Shown here: piece after piece, positions 17,800 through 25,714 of the stretch | How the letters are laid out: each line of letters starts with the position of its first letter | Position numbering within the stretch: position 1 is the first letter of the stretch | Assembly: GCA_015272515.1 (NCBI GenBank) | Contig: JACYLN010000138.1 | Location: 1 to 44,985, forward strand | Reading direction: 5' to 3' | From: Leptolyngbyaceae cyanobacterium C42_A2020_001 | GTDB lineage: Bacteria > Cyanobacteriota > Cyanobacteriia > Leptolyngbyales > Leptolyngbyaceae | DNA length: 44,985 nucleotides | Translations under genes and position numbers: made by a program | The notes under the pieces: model-generated | Told to the model about the DNA's origin: nothing | Seen by the model: only the letters and a program-made list of their open reading frames with translations | Database searches by the model: none

Positions 17800-18393
17800 T
17801 TAAACCTGGTGAGTTTTTTGGTAACGGTATGGTCCCATAATTGCCCCCCACAAAGCGCTGCCTGTGTCTGGGTCAATGCCTTTGTCGTAAGTTAAGTACT
17901 CGTCTGCGCTGACCTCAAATCCCAAAGCTACCTGCCCAACTTTGCCGTCATATTGGAAGCGACAGCAGGCACCGGGAGGGGCAGTGGCACTAAATCGAGC
18001 ACTGTTGGAGTCAGAGTTTTGCCGGATTTCCAAAATGCAGCCTGGCAGCAGTTCAACCTGGTCAACGGTCAAAGATTCTAATTTTTCCGGAGTTTGCCCT
18101 GCCCCTTTAAAAACTGATGGATCTTTGAAGCCGTAGTACTGCACTTGTAAAGCTTCGGGATCGGCGGGCGATCGCATCAGCCGCAGCAATCGCTGTCTGT
18201 AAGGCTTATCCAAATTAACAACACTTGCCTGTTCTGCAAAAATCGTCACACTATCTTCTGCAAACAGCTTCACAGGCTGCTGCCATAACCGCAAATGCAC
18301 GTACCAGACTGGTTCGGCCGCTGCCTGTTCGCGATTCTCAAATTCACCGCTAAGGTATTGGGCAAGGGTGAGCAGTTCGGGAGGGTAAGACAT
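17800..18393 (-). CDS. CpcT/CpeT-family phycobiliprotein lyase
   Basis: CpcT/CpeT proteins attach bilin chromophores to phycobiliprotein cysteines. From the ATG at 18393 the product has 197 residues, the family's normal length. It has the expected start (PPELLTLAQYLSGEFENREQ), the YVHLRLW strand, PYRQRLLRL, the LPGCILEIRQN segment, FEVSADEYLTYDKGIDPDTG, and a terminal WGAIMGPYRYQ. A longer frame upstream translates only low-complexity repeat DNA. The gene is divergent from thf1 across a G-rich/C-rich repeat. Which phycobiliprotein and site it serves cannot be told from the sequence. Confidence 0.9.
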   Translation of the reverse strand: MSYPPELLTLAQYLSGEFENREQAAAEPVWYVHLRLWQQPVKLFAEDSVTIFAEQASVVNLDKPYRQRLLRLMRSPADPEALQVQYYGFKDPSVFKGAGQTPEKLESLTVDQVELLPGCILEIRQNSDSNSARFSATAPPGACCRFQYDGKVGQVALGFEVSADEYLTYDKGIDPDTGSALWGAIMGPYRYQKTHQV

Positions 18394-18394
18394 T

Positions 18395-18520
18395 AGGAAG
18401 GGAGGGAAGATGGGGTAGGTTAGGGGTGATGAAATTGGGTTAGGGGGCAGAAGAGTAGATGGGGGATGAAACTTCACGCACTCCCTAACTCCTTCTACTC
18501 CCTCACCACCTCATCACTTC
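18395..18520. repeat. G-rich/C-rich inverted repeat between the lyase and thf1
   Basis: A G/A-rich left half (18395-18465, with blocks such as GAAGATGGGGTAGG) turns near 18466-18475 into a C/T-rich right half (CACTCCCTAACTCCTTCTAC and onward). GAGTAGA on the left has counterparts such as TCTACTC on the right. The layout and motifs match the block between SRAP and tex (6405-6676) and a stretch inside the NurA gene. It fills the divergent promoter region here. Confidence 0.55.
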
Positions 18521-18609
18521 TGACTCCCAACCGCTACCGCCCGCTGTCGTCTTTACCAAAACTTGGCAAACTCACCATCAAACGCGAGAATGGTAAGGAG
18601 TCACACAAT

Positions 18610-19368
18610 TTGAATTTTACAGTGAATAACGTCCGCACCGTTTCCGATACGAAGAGAGCCTTCTACACCATCCACACCCGCCCGATCAACTCGATCTATC
18701 GGCGGGTGGTCGAAGAACTCATGGTCGAGATGCATCTGTTGAGCGTGAATGTGGACTACTCCTACAACCCAATCTACGCGTTGGGTGTGGTCACTTCGTT
18801 TGAGCGTTTTATGCAGGGATACCGCCCTGAGAACGATAAAGCTCCGATTTTTGAGGCGATTTGTCAGGCATTGCAAGACGATCCTAATCGCTACCGTCAT
18901 GATGCTCAACGTTTGAATGAGTTTGCGAAACAGAAATCACCCAACGATGTGGTGACTTGGTTAGAGCAGGCAGCAACGTCTTACGGCGGGGATGATTTGC
19001 AGGAACAGGTGAAGGCGATCGCGAACAATCCCAAGTTCAAGTACAGCCGCCTGTTCGCGATCGGGCTTTTCACCCTGTTTGAGACCGCTGATGCAGAGGT
19101 GGTGAAGAAAGAAGCAGAGCGGGAAGAACTGCTGAAGCAAGCTTGTACAGCCCTGCGATTGCCTCAAGACAAGGTGCAAAAAGACCTGGAACTGTATCGC
19201 AGCAACCTGGAGAAAATGGCGCAGGCTCAAGCGGTGATGGCAGATATGCTGGCGGCAGAGAAGAAGAAGCGAGAGCAAAAACAACAGGGTGGTAACGGTG
19301 CCGCCGCGAACCCCCCCACCTCTGATTCCTCAGAAACACCCAAAAATGAGGCTCCTTCTGGGTCGTAG
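18610..19368 (+). CDS. thf1: Thf1/Psb29 photosystem II biogenesis protein
   Basis: Thf1 (Psb29/Psp29) is needed for photosystem II assembly and for FtsH protease complexes. The product carries NNVRTVSDTKRAFYTIHTRP, RRVVEELMVEMHLLSVN, YNPIYALGVVTSFERFMQGY and a C-terminal charged coiled-coil tail (EKKKREQKQQ), all typical. AAGGAG at 18595-18600 lies nine bases before the TTG at 18610, which decides that start (252 residues); a GTG at 18622 would give the shorter N-terminus usual in the family. Reading from 18466 translates repeat DNA and is not the start. It is divergent from the CpcT-type lyase, so two photosynthesis genes flank one control region. Confidence 0.93.
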   Translation: MNFTVNNVRTVSDTKRAFYTIHTRPINSIYRRVVEELMVEMHLLSVNVDYSYNPIYALGVVTSFERFMQGYRPENDKAPIFEAICQALQDDPNRYRHDAQRLNEFAKQKSPNDVVTWLEQAATSYGGDDLQEQVKAIANNPKFKYSRLFAIGLFTLFETADAEVVKKEAEREELLKQACTALRLPQDKVQKDLELYRSNLEKMAQAQAVMADMLAAEKKKREQKQQGGNGAAANPPTSDSSETPKNEAPSGS

Positions 19369-19757
19369 ACAATGAATAATGCAAAATGTATAGCAAAGTG
19401 CTGAGTAATGAGGACTGAGTGCTGAGAATGCAATCCAGTCACTTCAAGACTTTCATCAGTTCGATAGTCCTAACCTATAGCAGTACCGCTATAAAATTTA
19501 AAGTGGTAAATCCTGACTGGAAACCATTTTGGTGTTCAAAGCTGGGGACTCAGGGGCGAATTCATCCAGAGGTTAAGCAATGCCATCATTTTTGACTTTT
19601 CCATTTCTCATGAGTTCTCATTCCTTAGAAAATTAAAATAGAACAAATCTACCAATTTAGCTAGAACCCATGTATTATTAGAGGTTAGCCAGCCTCATTC
19701 ACGGGCTGAGCAGGATTGGAAAACCACTCCTGACAAACTATCGCGAGCCTGGAAGGT
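19369..19757. other. 389-base gap before the HerA gene, with a heptad repeat
   Basis: Four period-7 units, GTGCTGA-GTAATGA-GGACTGA-GTGCTGA, lie at 19398-19425. The rest is AT-rich with no gene. TTGACT at 19592 resembles a -35 element, but no matching -10 follows at the right distance. Confidence 0.5.
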
Positions 19758-21509
19758 ATGAGTCTGGAGCAGCCATTGGGTTCAGTTATTCAAGGGTCTC
19801 TCAGTCAGGGTTTGGAGGTGCGCCTCCAAGCGGATGTTTCCGTAGAAGATATGCGGGTGGGCAAGTTTTTGGTGGTACGAGGACGGCGATCGCGCTTCTT
19901 CTGCATGTTGACCGATGTCACTTTAGGCACCAGTAGCCCTCGCATCTTGGCAAACCCGCCCGAACCCGACAATACCTTCTTGCAAGAAGTCTTGGCTGGC
20001 AGTGGCACCTACGGCACAGTGAATCTCACACCGATGCTGATGATTAGTGAGGATGTTGGTCAGGAGTCAGGAGCCAGGAGTCAGGAGTCAGAAGAAAAAT
20101 CTAGAGGGTCGCAAGTCAAAGGGAAGCGACAAACGGCAAAACTTGCGTCTTACAAAGCGCAATCGAGTGAACAAATTGAGTTGCTGCCTGTTAAAACCAT
20201 TCCCAGTCACTTCAGCCCCATGTATGACGCAAGTGAGCGGGACTTTCGAGCGGTGTTTGGCTGGGAAGATGACCCGCTTCGCCGCAATTTTGCGATCGGA
20301 CAACCGATTGATATGGAAGTGCCTATCTGCCTCGATCTCGATCGCTTTGTAGAACGCAGCAACGGTGTATTTGGCAAATCAGGGACAGGCAAATCCTTTC
20401 TTACCCGACTGTTGCTCTCCGGCATCATTCGCAAGCAAGCAGCCGTCAATCTGATCTTTGATATGCACTCAGAGTATGGCTGGGAGGCGACTCGCGAGGG
20501 CAAACAGTTCAGCACAGTCAAAGGCTTGCGGCAACTGTTTCCGGGAAAGGTGCAAATTTACACGCTTGATTCTGAATCCACGCAGCGACGGGGAGTACGA
20601 GATGCCCAGGAACTCTACATCAGCTATGACCAGATTGATGTGGAAGACCTGATGCTGGTGCGGGGTGAGTTGAACTTGTCGGAAGCCAGCCTGGAGAATG
20701 CCATTATTCTACGAAACGAGTTTGGTAAATCGTGGATTTCGCGCCTGTTGACAATGAACAACCTGGAGATTCAGGAATTTTGTGAAACTAAGATGGGCAG
20801 CAAGTCTTCCATCATGGCGTTGCAGCGTAAACTTACCCGGTTGGATGGGTTGAAGTACATCCGCAATAGCTGTCCCCATAACTACGTTGGACAAATTTTA
20901 GAGTCTCTGGATGCGGGCAAACACGTGGTGATCGAGTTTGGCTCTCAATCCAATATGTTGTCTTATATGCTGGCAACGAATGTGATTGCTCGTCGGATTC
21001 ACCATGCCTACGTGCAAAAAGCAGAAAAATTTTTACAGACCAAAAATGTCAGCGATCGCCCCCAGCAACTCGTCATCACGATTGAAGAAGCCCATCGTTT
21101 TCTCGACCCTGCCACGGTAGGGCAAACCATTTTTGGCACAATCGCTCGCGAAATGCGGAAATATTTCGTCACCCTGTTGGTGGTAGACCAGCGACCTTCC
21201 GGCATTGATAATGAGGTCATGTCCCAAATTGGTACCCGTATCACTGCTCTGCTCAATGACGAAAAAGACATTGATGCCATTTTCATGGGTGTTCCTGGTG
21301 CTCAAAGTCTACGTTCCGTTTTGTCTAAGTTGGACTCTAAACAACAAGCTCTGATTCTGGGACATGCTGTTCCTATGCCCGTTGTAATTCGTACTCGCGC
21401 CTACGATGAACGGTTCTACACGGAAGTGGGTGATACTGCCTGGGAAGAGGTTCCTGATTCCGTCGTGTTTCGAGCGGCTGAAGCCGCAAAAGCCGATTTA
21501 GGTTTTTGA
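19758..21509 (+). CDS. HerA-type hexameric DNA-translocating ATPase
   Basis: HerA is a FtsK/VirB4-like ring ATPase that drives DNA end resection with the nuclease NurA. The 583-residue protein has an N-terminal beta-barrel (HAS-barrel-like, about 1-105), then Walker A GKSGTGKS at 206-213, a Walker B strand VITIEEAHRF with Glu443/444, and a C-terminal arginine-rich region (TRITALLNDE, then VIRTRAYDE). Between barrel and ATPase, at about residues 101-140, is a hydrophilic insert (SGARSQESEEKSRG) translated from heptad repeat DNA. A NurA-domain gene lies 16 kb downstream (37477). Alone at its locus; function from the family. Confidence 0.85.
   Translation: MSLEQPLGSVIQGSLSQGLEVRLQADVSVEDMRVGKFLVVRGRRSRFFCMLTDVTLGTSSPRILANPPEPDNTFLQEVLAGSGTYGTVNLTPMLMISEDVGQESGARSQESEEKSRGSQVKGKRQTAKLASYKAQSSEQIELLPVKTIPSHFSPMYDASERDFRAVFGWEDDPLRRNFAIGQPIDMEVPICLDLDRFVERSNGVFGKSGTGKSFLTRLLLSGIIRKQAAVNLIFDMHSEYGWEATREGKQFSTVKGLRQLFPGKVQIYTLDSESTQRRGVRDAQELYISYDQIDVEDLMLVRGELNLSEASLENAIILRNEFGKSWISRLLTMNNLEIQEFCETKMGSKSSIMALQRKLTRLDGLKYIRNSCPHNYVGQILESLDAGKHVVIEFGSQSNMLSYMLATNVIARRIHHAYVQKAEKFLQTKNVSDRPQQLVITIEEAHRFLDPATVGQTIFGTIAREMRKYFVTLLVVDQRPSGIDNEVMSQIGTRITALLNDEKDIDAIFMGVPGAQSLRSVLSKLDSKQQALILGHAVPMPVVIRTRAYDERFYTEVGDTAWEEVPDSVVFRAAEAAKADLGF
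20059..20093 (+). repeat. five heptad repeats inside the HerA gene
   Basis: The units are GTCAGGA, GTCAGGA, GCCAGGA, GTCAGGA and GTCAGAA, directly adjacent. They encode QESGARSQESEE in frame. Because seven is not a multiple of three, gain or loss of one unit would shift the frame of the ATPase domain. Confidence 0.85.
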
Positions 21510-21813
21510 CGAAAGGCTGCGAAGAATGAACGGCTTCTACGGTGCGATCGCCAACCATGAATCCAACCGACACACGTTAGTCGTATCACCTACACACCGC
21601 AGTTAAACCATTCGAGTAAAACCATCTAATAGCCAGTTCGTATTACCAGTTCACAGCAACCTGTTCGGTTCTAATTCCCACCCTATTCGGTTTCCCCTCT
21701 GTCCTGTCGTAAACCGCCGCTCTAAGTTCGGTTATCACTCTCAGTTAAGACTGTTCTTATCTCAAGAATCCAGGCACTATAAATCTAGTAGATCACGTAA
21801 GGTGGTACTCAAG

Positions 21814-21960
21814 ATGCACACAGCGACCTTTATTAATCCCCCAATTGTCGAGCCAGGCTTAGCTGCAATGGCGTGTGCATCTCATCCAAAGAGATCATCC
21901 TCTCGGAGGAAACTAAAGAGCTTTACTCCCGTCTATAATTCTAGTACGCTTAAAGAGTAA
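21814..21960 (+). CDS. candidate 48-residue protein upstream of the sigma factor
   Basis: The ATG at 21814 is preceded by AAGGTGG (21799-21805), eight bases away, which looks like a ribosome binding site. The product begins MHTATFINPPIVEPGLAAMA, continues with a basic patch KRSSSRRKLKSF, and ends in NSSTLKE at a TAA. It has no signal peptide or membrane segment. Balanced composition, a compact basic centre and a good ribosome binding site make it protein-like, but it is short enough to be chance. It lies 283 bases before the group 2 sigma factor on the same strand. No family is recognised. Confidence 0.45.
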   Translation: MHTATFINPPIVEPGLAAMACASHPKRSSSRRKLKSFTPVYNSSTLKE

Positions 21961-22149
21961 ACTCATAATGATTTCGATTTTGGCAGAGCAGGGTCTGTGC
22001 TCCTTCGATTCAATGTTCGGTCGTCAAAGTTGAACCACCGCCAAATCCTTACAAATTTTTCTACAGATGTTGAGCCGTTAACCTAAGTGCTTCGTTTCAG
22101 TCCTTACGGCGGTTTTTAGAAATACCCAGTATGGGTTGAACCCTCTTTT

Positions 22150-22177
22150 CTACATGATGGCGTTTTGCCAGATGTAG
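22150..22177 (+). promoter_or_regulatory. hairpin in the sigma-factor leader
   Basis: CTACAT (22150-22155) pairs with ATGTAG (22172-22177), and GGC/GCC pair inside around GTTTT. It ends 66 bases before the ATG and is not followed directly by a T-run, so it is more likely a leader structure than a terminator. Confidence 0.4.
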
Positions 22178-22243
22178 AGTCGTTTTCCTTTTACGAGTTG
22201 TGTTTTTCCTGTTTGTTTGTTTTAGGGAGTTAATGCCATAACC

Positions 22244-23227
22244 ATGACCACTGCCAACGCAAAACCTAAAGCCGCTAAATCCACTTTTACGGCAGACATG
22301 GTCCGTACCTATCTGCACGAAATTGGTCGCGTGCCGATGCTAACCCACGAGCAAGAAATTATTTATGGGAAGCAGGTACAGCAGATGATGGCGTTGCAAG
22401 AAAAGAAAGAAGCGCTCGCGAAGAAGCTAAACCACGAACCATCGGATGCAGAGCTAGCGACTCATGCCAGTATTAGCGAAGACGAGCTAAAGGGCATCAT
22501 GCATCGTGGTCGCCGAGCTAAGCAAAAGATGATTGAAGCGAATTTACGCCTGGTGGTATCGATCGCGAAGAAGTACCAGAAGCGTAACCTGGAATTCCTG
22601 GATTTGATTCAGGAAGGCACGATGGGCTTGGAGCGTGGGGTAGAAAAGTTTGACCCCATGCGCGGCTACAAATTCTCAACCTATGCCTACTGGTGGATTC
22701 GTCAAGCAATCACACGGGCGATCGCACAGCAAGCTCGCACCATCCGTCTACCCATCCACATCACCGAAAAGCTGAACAAGATTAAGAAAGTTCAGCGGGA
22801 ACTGTCCCAACAACTTGGTCGGGCAGCATCTGCCGCTGAAATTGCTGAAGCCCTGGAGTTGGAGCCTGGTCAAATTCGCGAATTTTTGCTCATGGCACGC
22901 CAGCCCGTTTCGCTTGACCTGCGCGTGGGCGACAATCAGGATACCGAATTGCAAGACTTGCTGGAAGATGACGGTCCTTCCCCCGAAATCTTTATGGCGC
23001 AAGAATCCCTGCGGCAAGACCTGGAAACCCTCCTGGCAGACCTGACCCCGCAACAGCGGGAAGTCATTTCGCTCCGCTTCGGTTTAGAAGATGGACATGA
23101 GCTATCCCTGGCGAAAGTAGGCGAACGCATGAACATCAGCCGTGAACGCGTCCGTCAACTGGAACGGCAAGCCCTGGATCATCTGCGTCGTCGTAAGGCG
23201 AGAGTGCGGGAGTATCTGGCAAGCTAG
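22244..23227 (+). CDS. group 2 RNA polymerase sigma factor (SigB/SigD type)
   Basis: Group 2 sigma factors redirect RNA polymerase under stress or light and nutrient changes. The 327-residue protein lacks the long acidic N-terminus of the housekeeping SigA. It has region 1.2 ([20 protein letters not shown]), region 2 ([20 protein letters not shown], then [20 protein letters not shown]), region 3, and region 4 with the helix-turn-helix [20 protein letters not shown]. The start is close to cyanobacterial SigB/SigD; choosing between them needs a tree. GGGAG lies 14 bases before the ATG. The unusually long gap upstream suggests leader control. Confidence 0.93.
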   Translation: MTTANAKPKAAKSTFTADMVRTYLHEIGRVPMLTHEQEIIYGKQVQQMMALQEKKEALAKKLNHEPSDAELATHASISEDELKGIMHRGRRAKQKMIEANLRLVVSIAKKYQKRNLEFLDLIQEGTMGLERGVEKFDPMRGYKFSTYAYWWIRQAITRAIAQQARTIRLPIHITEKLNKIKKVQRELSQQLGRAASAAEIAEALELEPGQIREFLLMARQPVSLDLRVGDNQDTELQDLLEDDGPSPEIFMAQESLRQDLETLLADLTPQQREVISLRFGLEDGHELSLAKVGERMNISRERVRQLERQALDHLRRRKARVREYLAS

Positions 23228-23243
23228 GTGTCGAGCCAGTTAA

Positions 23244-23271
23244 AAGTTAAGAGTTGAGAGTTGAGAGTTAG
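23244..23271 (+). repeat. four heptad repeats after the sigma gene
   Basis: The units AAGTTAA-GAGTTGA-GAGTTGA-GAGTTAG stand in tandem between the sigma factor stop and the ankyrin gene. Confidence 0.75.
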
Positions 23272-23344
23272 GTGTGGATTCCCATGCCTGACTCTTAGCT
23301 GTTTGTTATGCTGCTTTCAGTTATTGGTCGAGGCGGTATTGGAA

Positions 23345-24544
23345 GTGAAAAGGGAGAGCGTTAGCGGTGAATGGTTAAAAGATCAGCCAGTTCATGAACT
23401 TGCTCGTTCTGGCAACGTTGAGGCTCTTCGGGATTTGCTCGATCGCGATCCTCAATTGGCGCTAGCAAAGAGTCGGTTCAATTGTATTCCCCTGCATTTT
23501 GCCGCCGAAAGCGGATCAGTTGAGTGTGTGCAGTTGTTGATCGAGCACATGACAAGACTGCAACGGGAAAGCGGCGTTGAGTCACTGGCTGAATCGTCCA
23601 GCCAATCAGCAATTGTTAATGTGCCTGAGAGTTTACATGCTAACACTCCGTTGTTTGGTGCTGTGCTGGATAATTCCCTGGATTGTGCCAGATTGCTGCT
23701 TGAACATGGTGCGAACCCAAACGCTAGAAGCTCAGATTGGACTCATCACATAACTCCGTTGTTTTACGTTCGATCCTTAGAAATGTTGTTGCTTCTGGAA
23801 AAGTATGGAGCTGATCTGGATGTCGAGTCTTCCGCCAATCAGTATGCTTTTGAAGCGTGTGGGTGGAAATCGTTTGAACTGCTGCAATTTTGGCTGAATC
23901 GGGGTGTAAACGTGAATCATGCCCCTGGATTTGGCGCTCCACTTTTACATACAGTAGTCGGCTTATGTAAGCCAAATGGACATACTCTTTCTGAAGTCGG
24001 ATACGTCAGTTTACTAGGGCCAGACGGAAAGCCGATCGCTCATCCCGGATGGGTGAGTTTACTGCTTGACTCTGGAGCAGACCCAAATTTCGCAGATAAG
24101 GATGAAGGTAACACACCGCTCCACATTGCGGTATTGGCGAAGAGGTGTGATGTTGCTCGGTTGCTGCTCGATCGCGGAGCAAATCCCAATGCTCAAAACT
24201 ATATTGGAGACACCCCGTTGCATCAAGCAACCAAAAAAGGGGAGTTTGAACTCACTCAACTTTTGATTGAGTATGGGGCTGATGTAAATCTTCGTAACCT
24301 GCCTCGCATATCGGCGTGGGATAATGCCCAAAAATTCCCTGAACTACTGACAATTCTGCAACCTTATTGGCTCAATCTACCAAATCCTCGTCCTACACCG
24401 GAGCAACTGGTTGAGAGAATATTAGCCATTTCTGCGTTTGGCAAAAACGGACTGATGCCTTGCTCCGAGATAGAGATTTATGATGTGGAGCAACGGTTTG
24501 GGTCATTCTTCCCGAAGCCTATAAATACTATCTACGAACGATAG
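23345..24544 (+). CDS. ankyrin-repeat part of a frameshifted ankyrin-SUKH protein
   Basis: About eight ankyrin repeats can be counted, for example IPLHFAAESGSVECVQLLIE, CARLLLEHGANPNA, NTPLHIAVLAKRCDVARLLL and DTPLHQATKKGEFELTQLLI. After the repeats the frame enters the start of a SUKH (SMI1/KNR4) domain, CSEIEIYDVEQRFG, then runs into a stop at 24542-24544. The missing remainder of SUKH continues at once in the next frame (see 24502-24897). The start is uncertain: GTG at 23345 is chosen, with GAGG about 11 bases upstream; a TTG at 23339 or earlier is possible. SUKH proteins often serve as immunity proteins against polymorphic toxins, and ankyrin repeats bind partner proteins. Confidence 0.75.
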   Translation: MKRESVSGEWLKDQPVHELARSGNVEALRDLLDRDPQLALAKSRFNCIPLHFAAESGSVECVQLLIEHMTRLQRESGVESLAESSSQSAIVNVPESLHANTPLFGAVLDNSLDCARLLLEHGANPNARSSDWTHHITPLFYVRSLEMLLLLEKYGADLDVESSANQYAFEACGWKSFELLQFWLNRGVNVNHAPGFGAPLLHTVVGLCKPNGHTLSEVGYVSLLGPDGKPIAHPGWVSLLLDSGADPNFADKDEGNTPLHIAVLAKRCDVARLLLDRGANPNAQNYIGDTPLHQATKKGEFELTQLLIEYGADVNLRNLPRISAWDNAQKFPELLTILQPYWLNLPNPRPTPEQLVERILAISAFGKNGLMPCSEIEIYDVEQRFGSFFPKPINTIYER

Positions 24545-24897
24545 GCAAGTGGTTGGGTGGGAATGATCATTGGATTAATTCCTATAGGCATTTGGAATAT
24601 AACAATTTGGAATATAACAATATAGACGTAAGGGAAGAGTACGCCGAAACAATTGAAGAATACGCTCAAGAGATGGAACTACCACTCTTGCCAGAACACT
24701 CCTTCATTTTTGCCTCTCGGTTAGGGGAAATTCATCTATTTTTTATTGCCGATGGTACAGACGATGATCCGCCCATTTATTACTTTGGGGATCAACGGGA
24801 ACACAACATGGAAAAACGGTATGACTCTTTCTGGGATTGGTTTGAAGAAAGCGTCATTTATTTCGAGTACTACAACAAAAAGGGCTATTATGCATAG
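24502..24897 (+). pseudogene. SUKH (SMI1/KNR4) domain, separated from its ankyrin part by a one-base frameshift
   Basis: The reading frame resumes as VILPEAYKYYLRTIGKW and continues through WINSYRHLEYNN, FIFASRLGEIHLFFIADGTD, PPIYYFGD and WDWFEESVIYFEYYN, a classic SUKH pattern. Joined to the ankyrin frame it reads DVEQRFG-VILPEAYK without a gap if the run GGG at 24500-24502 were GGGG. So a single G has been lost, in the genome or in the sequence assembly. On its own this half has no start with a ribosome binding site. If the frameshift is real the gene is broken; the downstream half is otherwise intact with no extra stops, so the change is recent or an error. Confidence 0.75.
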
Positions 24898-24984
24898 CTT
24901 TTGTTGCAGCCAGAGCACCTGTTTTTTGCATGAGCTTGTCCCTAATAGCATTTACAGAGCATAAGTAGGAAGGTGCAATCATTT

Positions 24985-25048
24985 GTAGGATGGGTTAGCG
25001 TAGCGTAACCCATGCGGGCGTTGGGTTTCGTGTCTCAACCCAACCTAC
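24985..25048 (+). repeat. palindromic cyanobacterial intergenic repeat
   Basis: Two nested palindromes stand side by side. GGGTTAGCG-TAGCG-TAACCC comes first, then GTTGGGTT pairs with AACCCAAC, and the outer GTAGG...CCTAC closes the unit. A partial copy lies at 5680-5704 on the other strand. Confidence 0.7.
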
Positions 25049-25128
25049 GTTGTTTTATATTTAATTTCGCCCAGCTACTTAGATTTAATTCAGAATGCTA
25101 CCCTTTTATCAGTAAATGTACTCCTGGT

Positions 25129-25314
25129 GTGTCTAAGCTTCCTACTTCAGAGCAGAAAACGCAGTGCTTTAATTTGTGTGTCTGGTTTAGCAAACTTTAC
25201 TTACCCATAAATTTGGTTCGTATGGATGAACGAACGGGTAGGGTTTTCTTTCTCGCTGGCGAAGAGAACATTATTGAGATTTACCCTGACGGCAGTTGGA
25301 GGTACATAGAATGA
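25129..25314 (+). CDS. DUF6888-like small protein, first gene of a coupled pair
   Basis: From the GTG at 25129 the 61-residue product reads SKLPTSEQKTQCFNLCVWFS, then LPINLVRMDERTGRVFFLAG and a terminal EIYPDGSWRYIE. This matches my memory of the cyanobacterial DUF6888 family (start near PTxEQ, DERTG, PDGxWxYI end). Open frame continues upstream to 25012, but that part translates repeat DNA. The stop overlaps the next start as ATGA (25311-25314), so translation is coupled. Such overlapping small pairs are often toxin-antitoxin modules; no activity is known to me for this family. Confidence 0.65.
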   Translation: MSKLPTSEQKTQCFNLCVWFSKLYLPINLVRMDERTGRVFFLAGEENIIEIYPDGSWRYIE

Positions 25315-25535
25315 GTAAACCTGATTTCACAACAATGAGTCGGAAAGACTTGCACGAATATGTACTGACTCACCGAGATGACGAGGAAGCTTTCTATGCC
25401 TACATGGATAAGCTACACGCAGAGGCTACCTGGATTGAGATGCCAGCTTTGCAATCTGTAGAAGATTTGGAAAATTACCCTGAGTTTCTGGAGCGTGTTC
25501 GCAAAAATGCCGAGTCACGCGATAAAACGGTATAA
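25311..25535 (+). CDS. DUF6887-like small protein, second gene of the pair
   Basis: The 74-residue acidic protein begins MSKPDFTTMSRKDLHEYVLT, then HRDDEEAFYAYMDKLHAE and ends with a helical acidic tail (ENYPEFLERVRKNAES). I recognise this as the DUF6887 pattern (SxKDLxxYVLxHRDDEEAF). GGAGG at 25298-25302 is eight bases before the ATG, which also overlaps the upstream stop as ATGA. An acidic helical protein coupled to a small basic-aromatic partner fits an antitoxin-like role, but this is inference. Confidence 0.75.
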   Translation: MSKPDFTTMSRKDLHEYVLTHRDDEEAFYAYMDKLHAEATWIEMPALQSVEDLENYPEFLERVRKNAESRDKTV

Positions 25536-25563
25536 CAACAAATCTGTTTGTGGAGCGTTAGCG

Positions 25564-25633
25564 GTAGGGGCGAAGCAGTAGGCTATAAGCTCTGTAACTT
25601 GGTCACATTCTCTGCCGACTGCTTCGCCCCTAC
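25564..25633. repeat. inverted repeat with 16-base perfect arms
   Basis: GTAGGGGCGAAGCAGT (25564-25579) is the exact reverse complement of 25618-25633. A 38-base loop lies between. Repeats of the form GTAGGGGCGAAGC are frequent in cyanobacterial gaps. As a transcript it would be a stable hairpin, but no T-run follows. Confidence 0.75.
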
Positions 25634-25647
25634 ACAACATAGTGCTT

Positions 25648-25704
25648 GTCACTCGTCATTTGTCCTTGGTAAACGGCGATAATGAATGACCGATGACCAA
25701 CGAC
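25648..25704. repeat. two heptad-repeat runs before the RNase D gene
   Basis: GTCACTC-GTCATTT-GTCCTTG lies at 25648-25668, and GAATGAC-CGATGAC-CAACGAC at 25684-25704. The second run is roughly the reverse complement of the first, so the pair could form an imperfect stem. It ends ten bases before the ATG at 25715. Confidence 0.6.
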
Positions 25705-25714
25705 AATCCAATCA

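Larger units (their letters stand above)
21510..22243. other. 734-base gap upstream of the sigma factor gene
   Basis: This is the longest gap in the window. It holds a 48-codon reading frame (21814-21960) and a hairpin at 22150-22177 about 65 bases before the sigma gene. CCGCC near 22045 and GGCGG near 22107, the latter followed by TTTTT, could form a further long-range stem. A long leader or a separate small RNA is possible. No clear promoter was identified. Confidence 0.45.

Noticed and set aside
17745-17876. N-terminal extension of the RibK-like protein
   Set aside because: Overlaps the conserved end of the CpcT-type lyase in another frame and does not look like part of the fold.
20059-20093. 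CRISPR-like array
   Set aside because: Units are 7 bases with no spacers; this is a simple tandem repeat.
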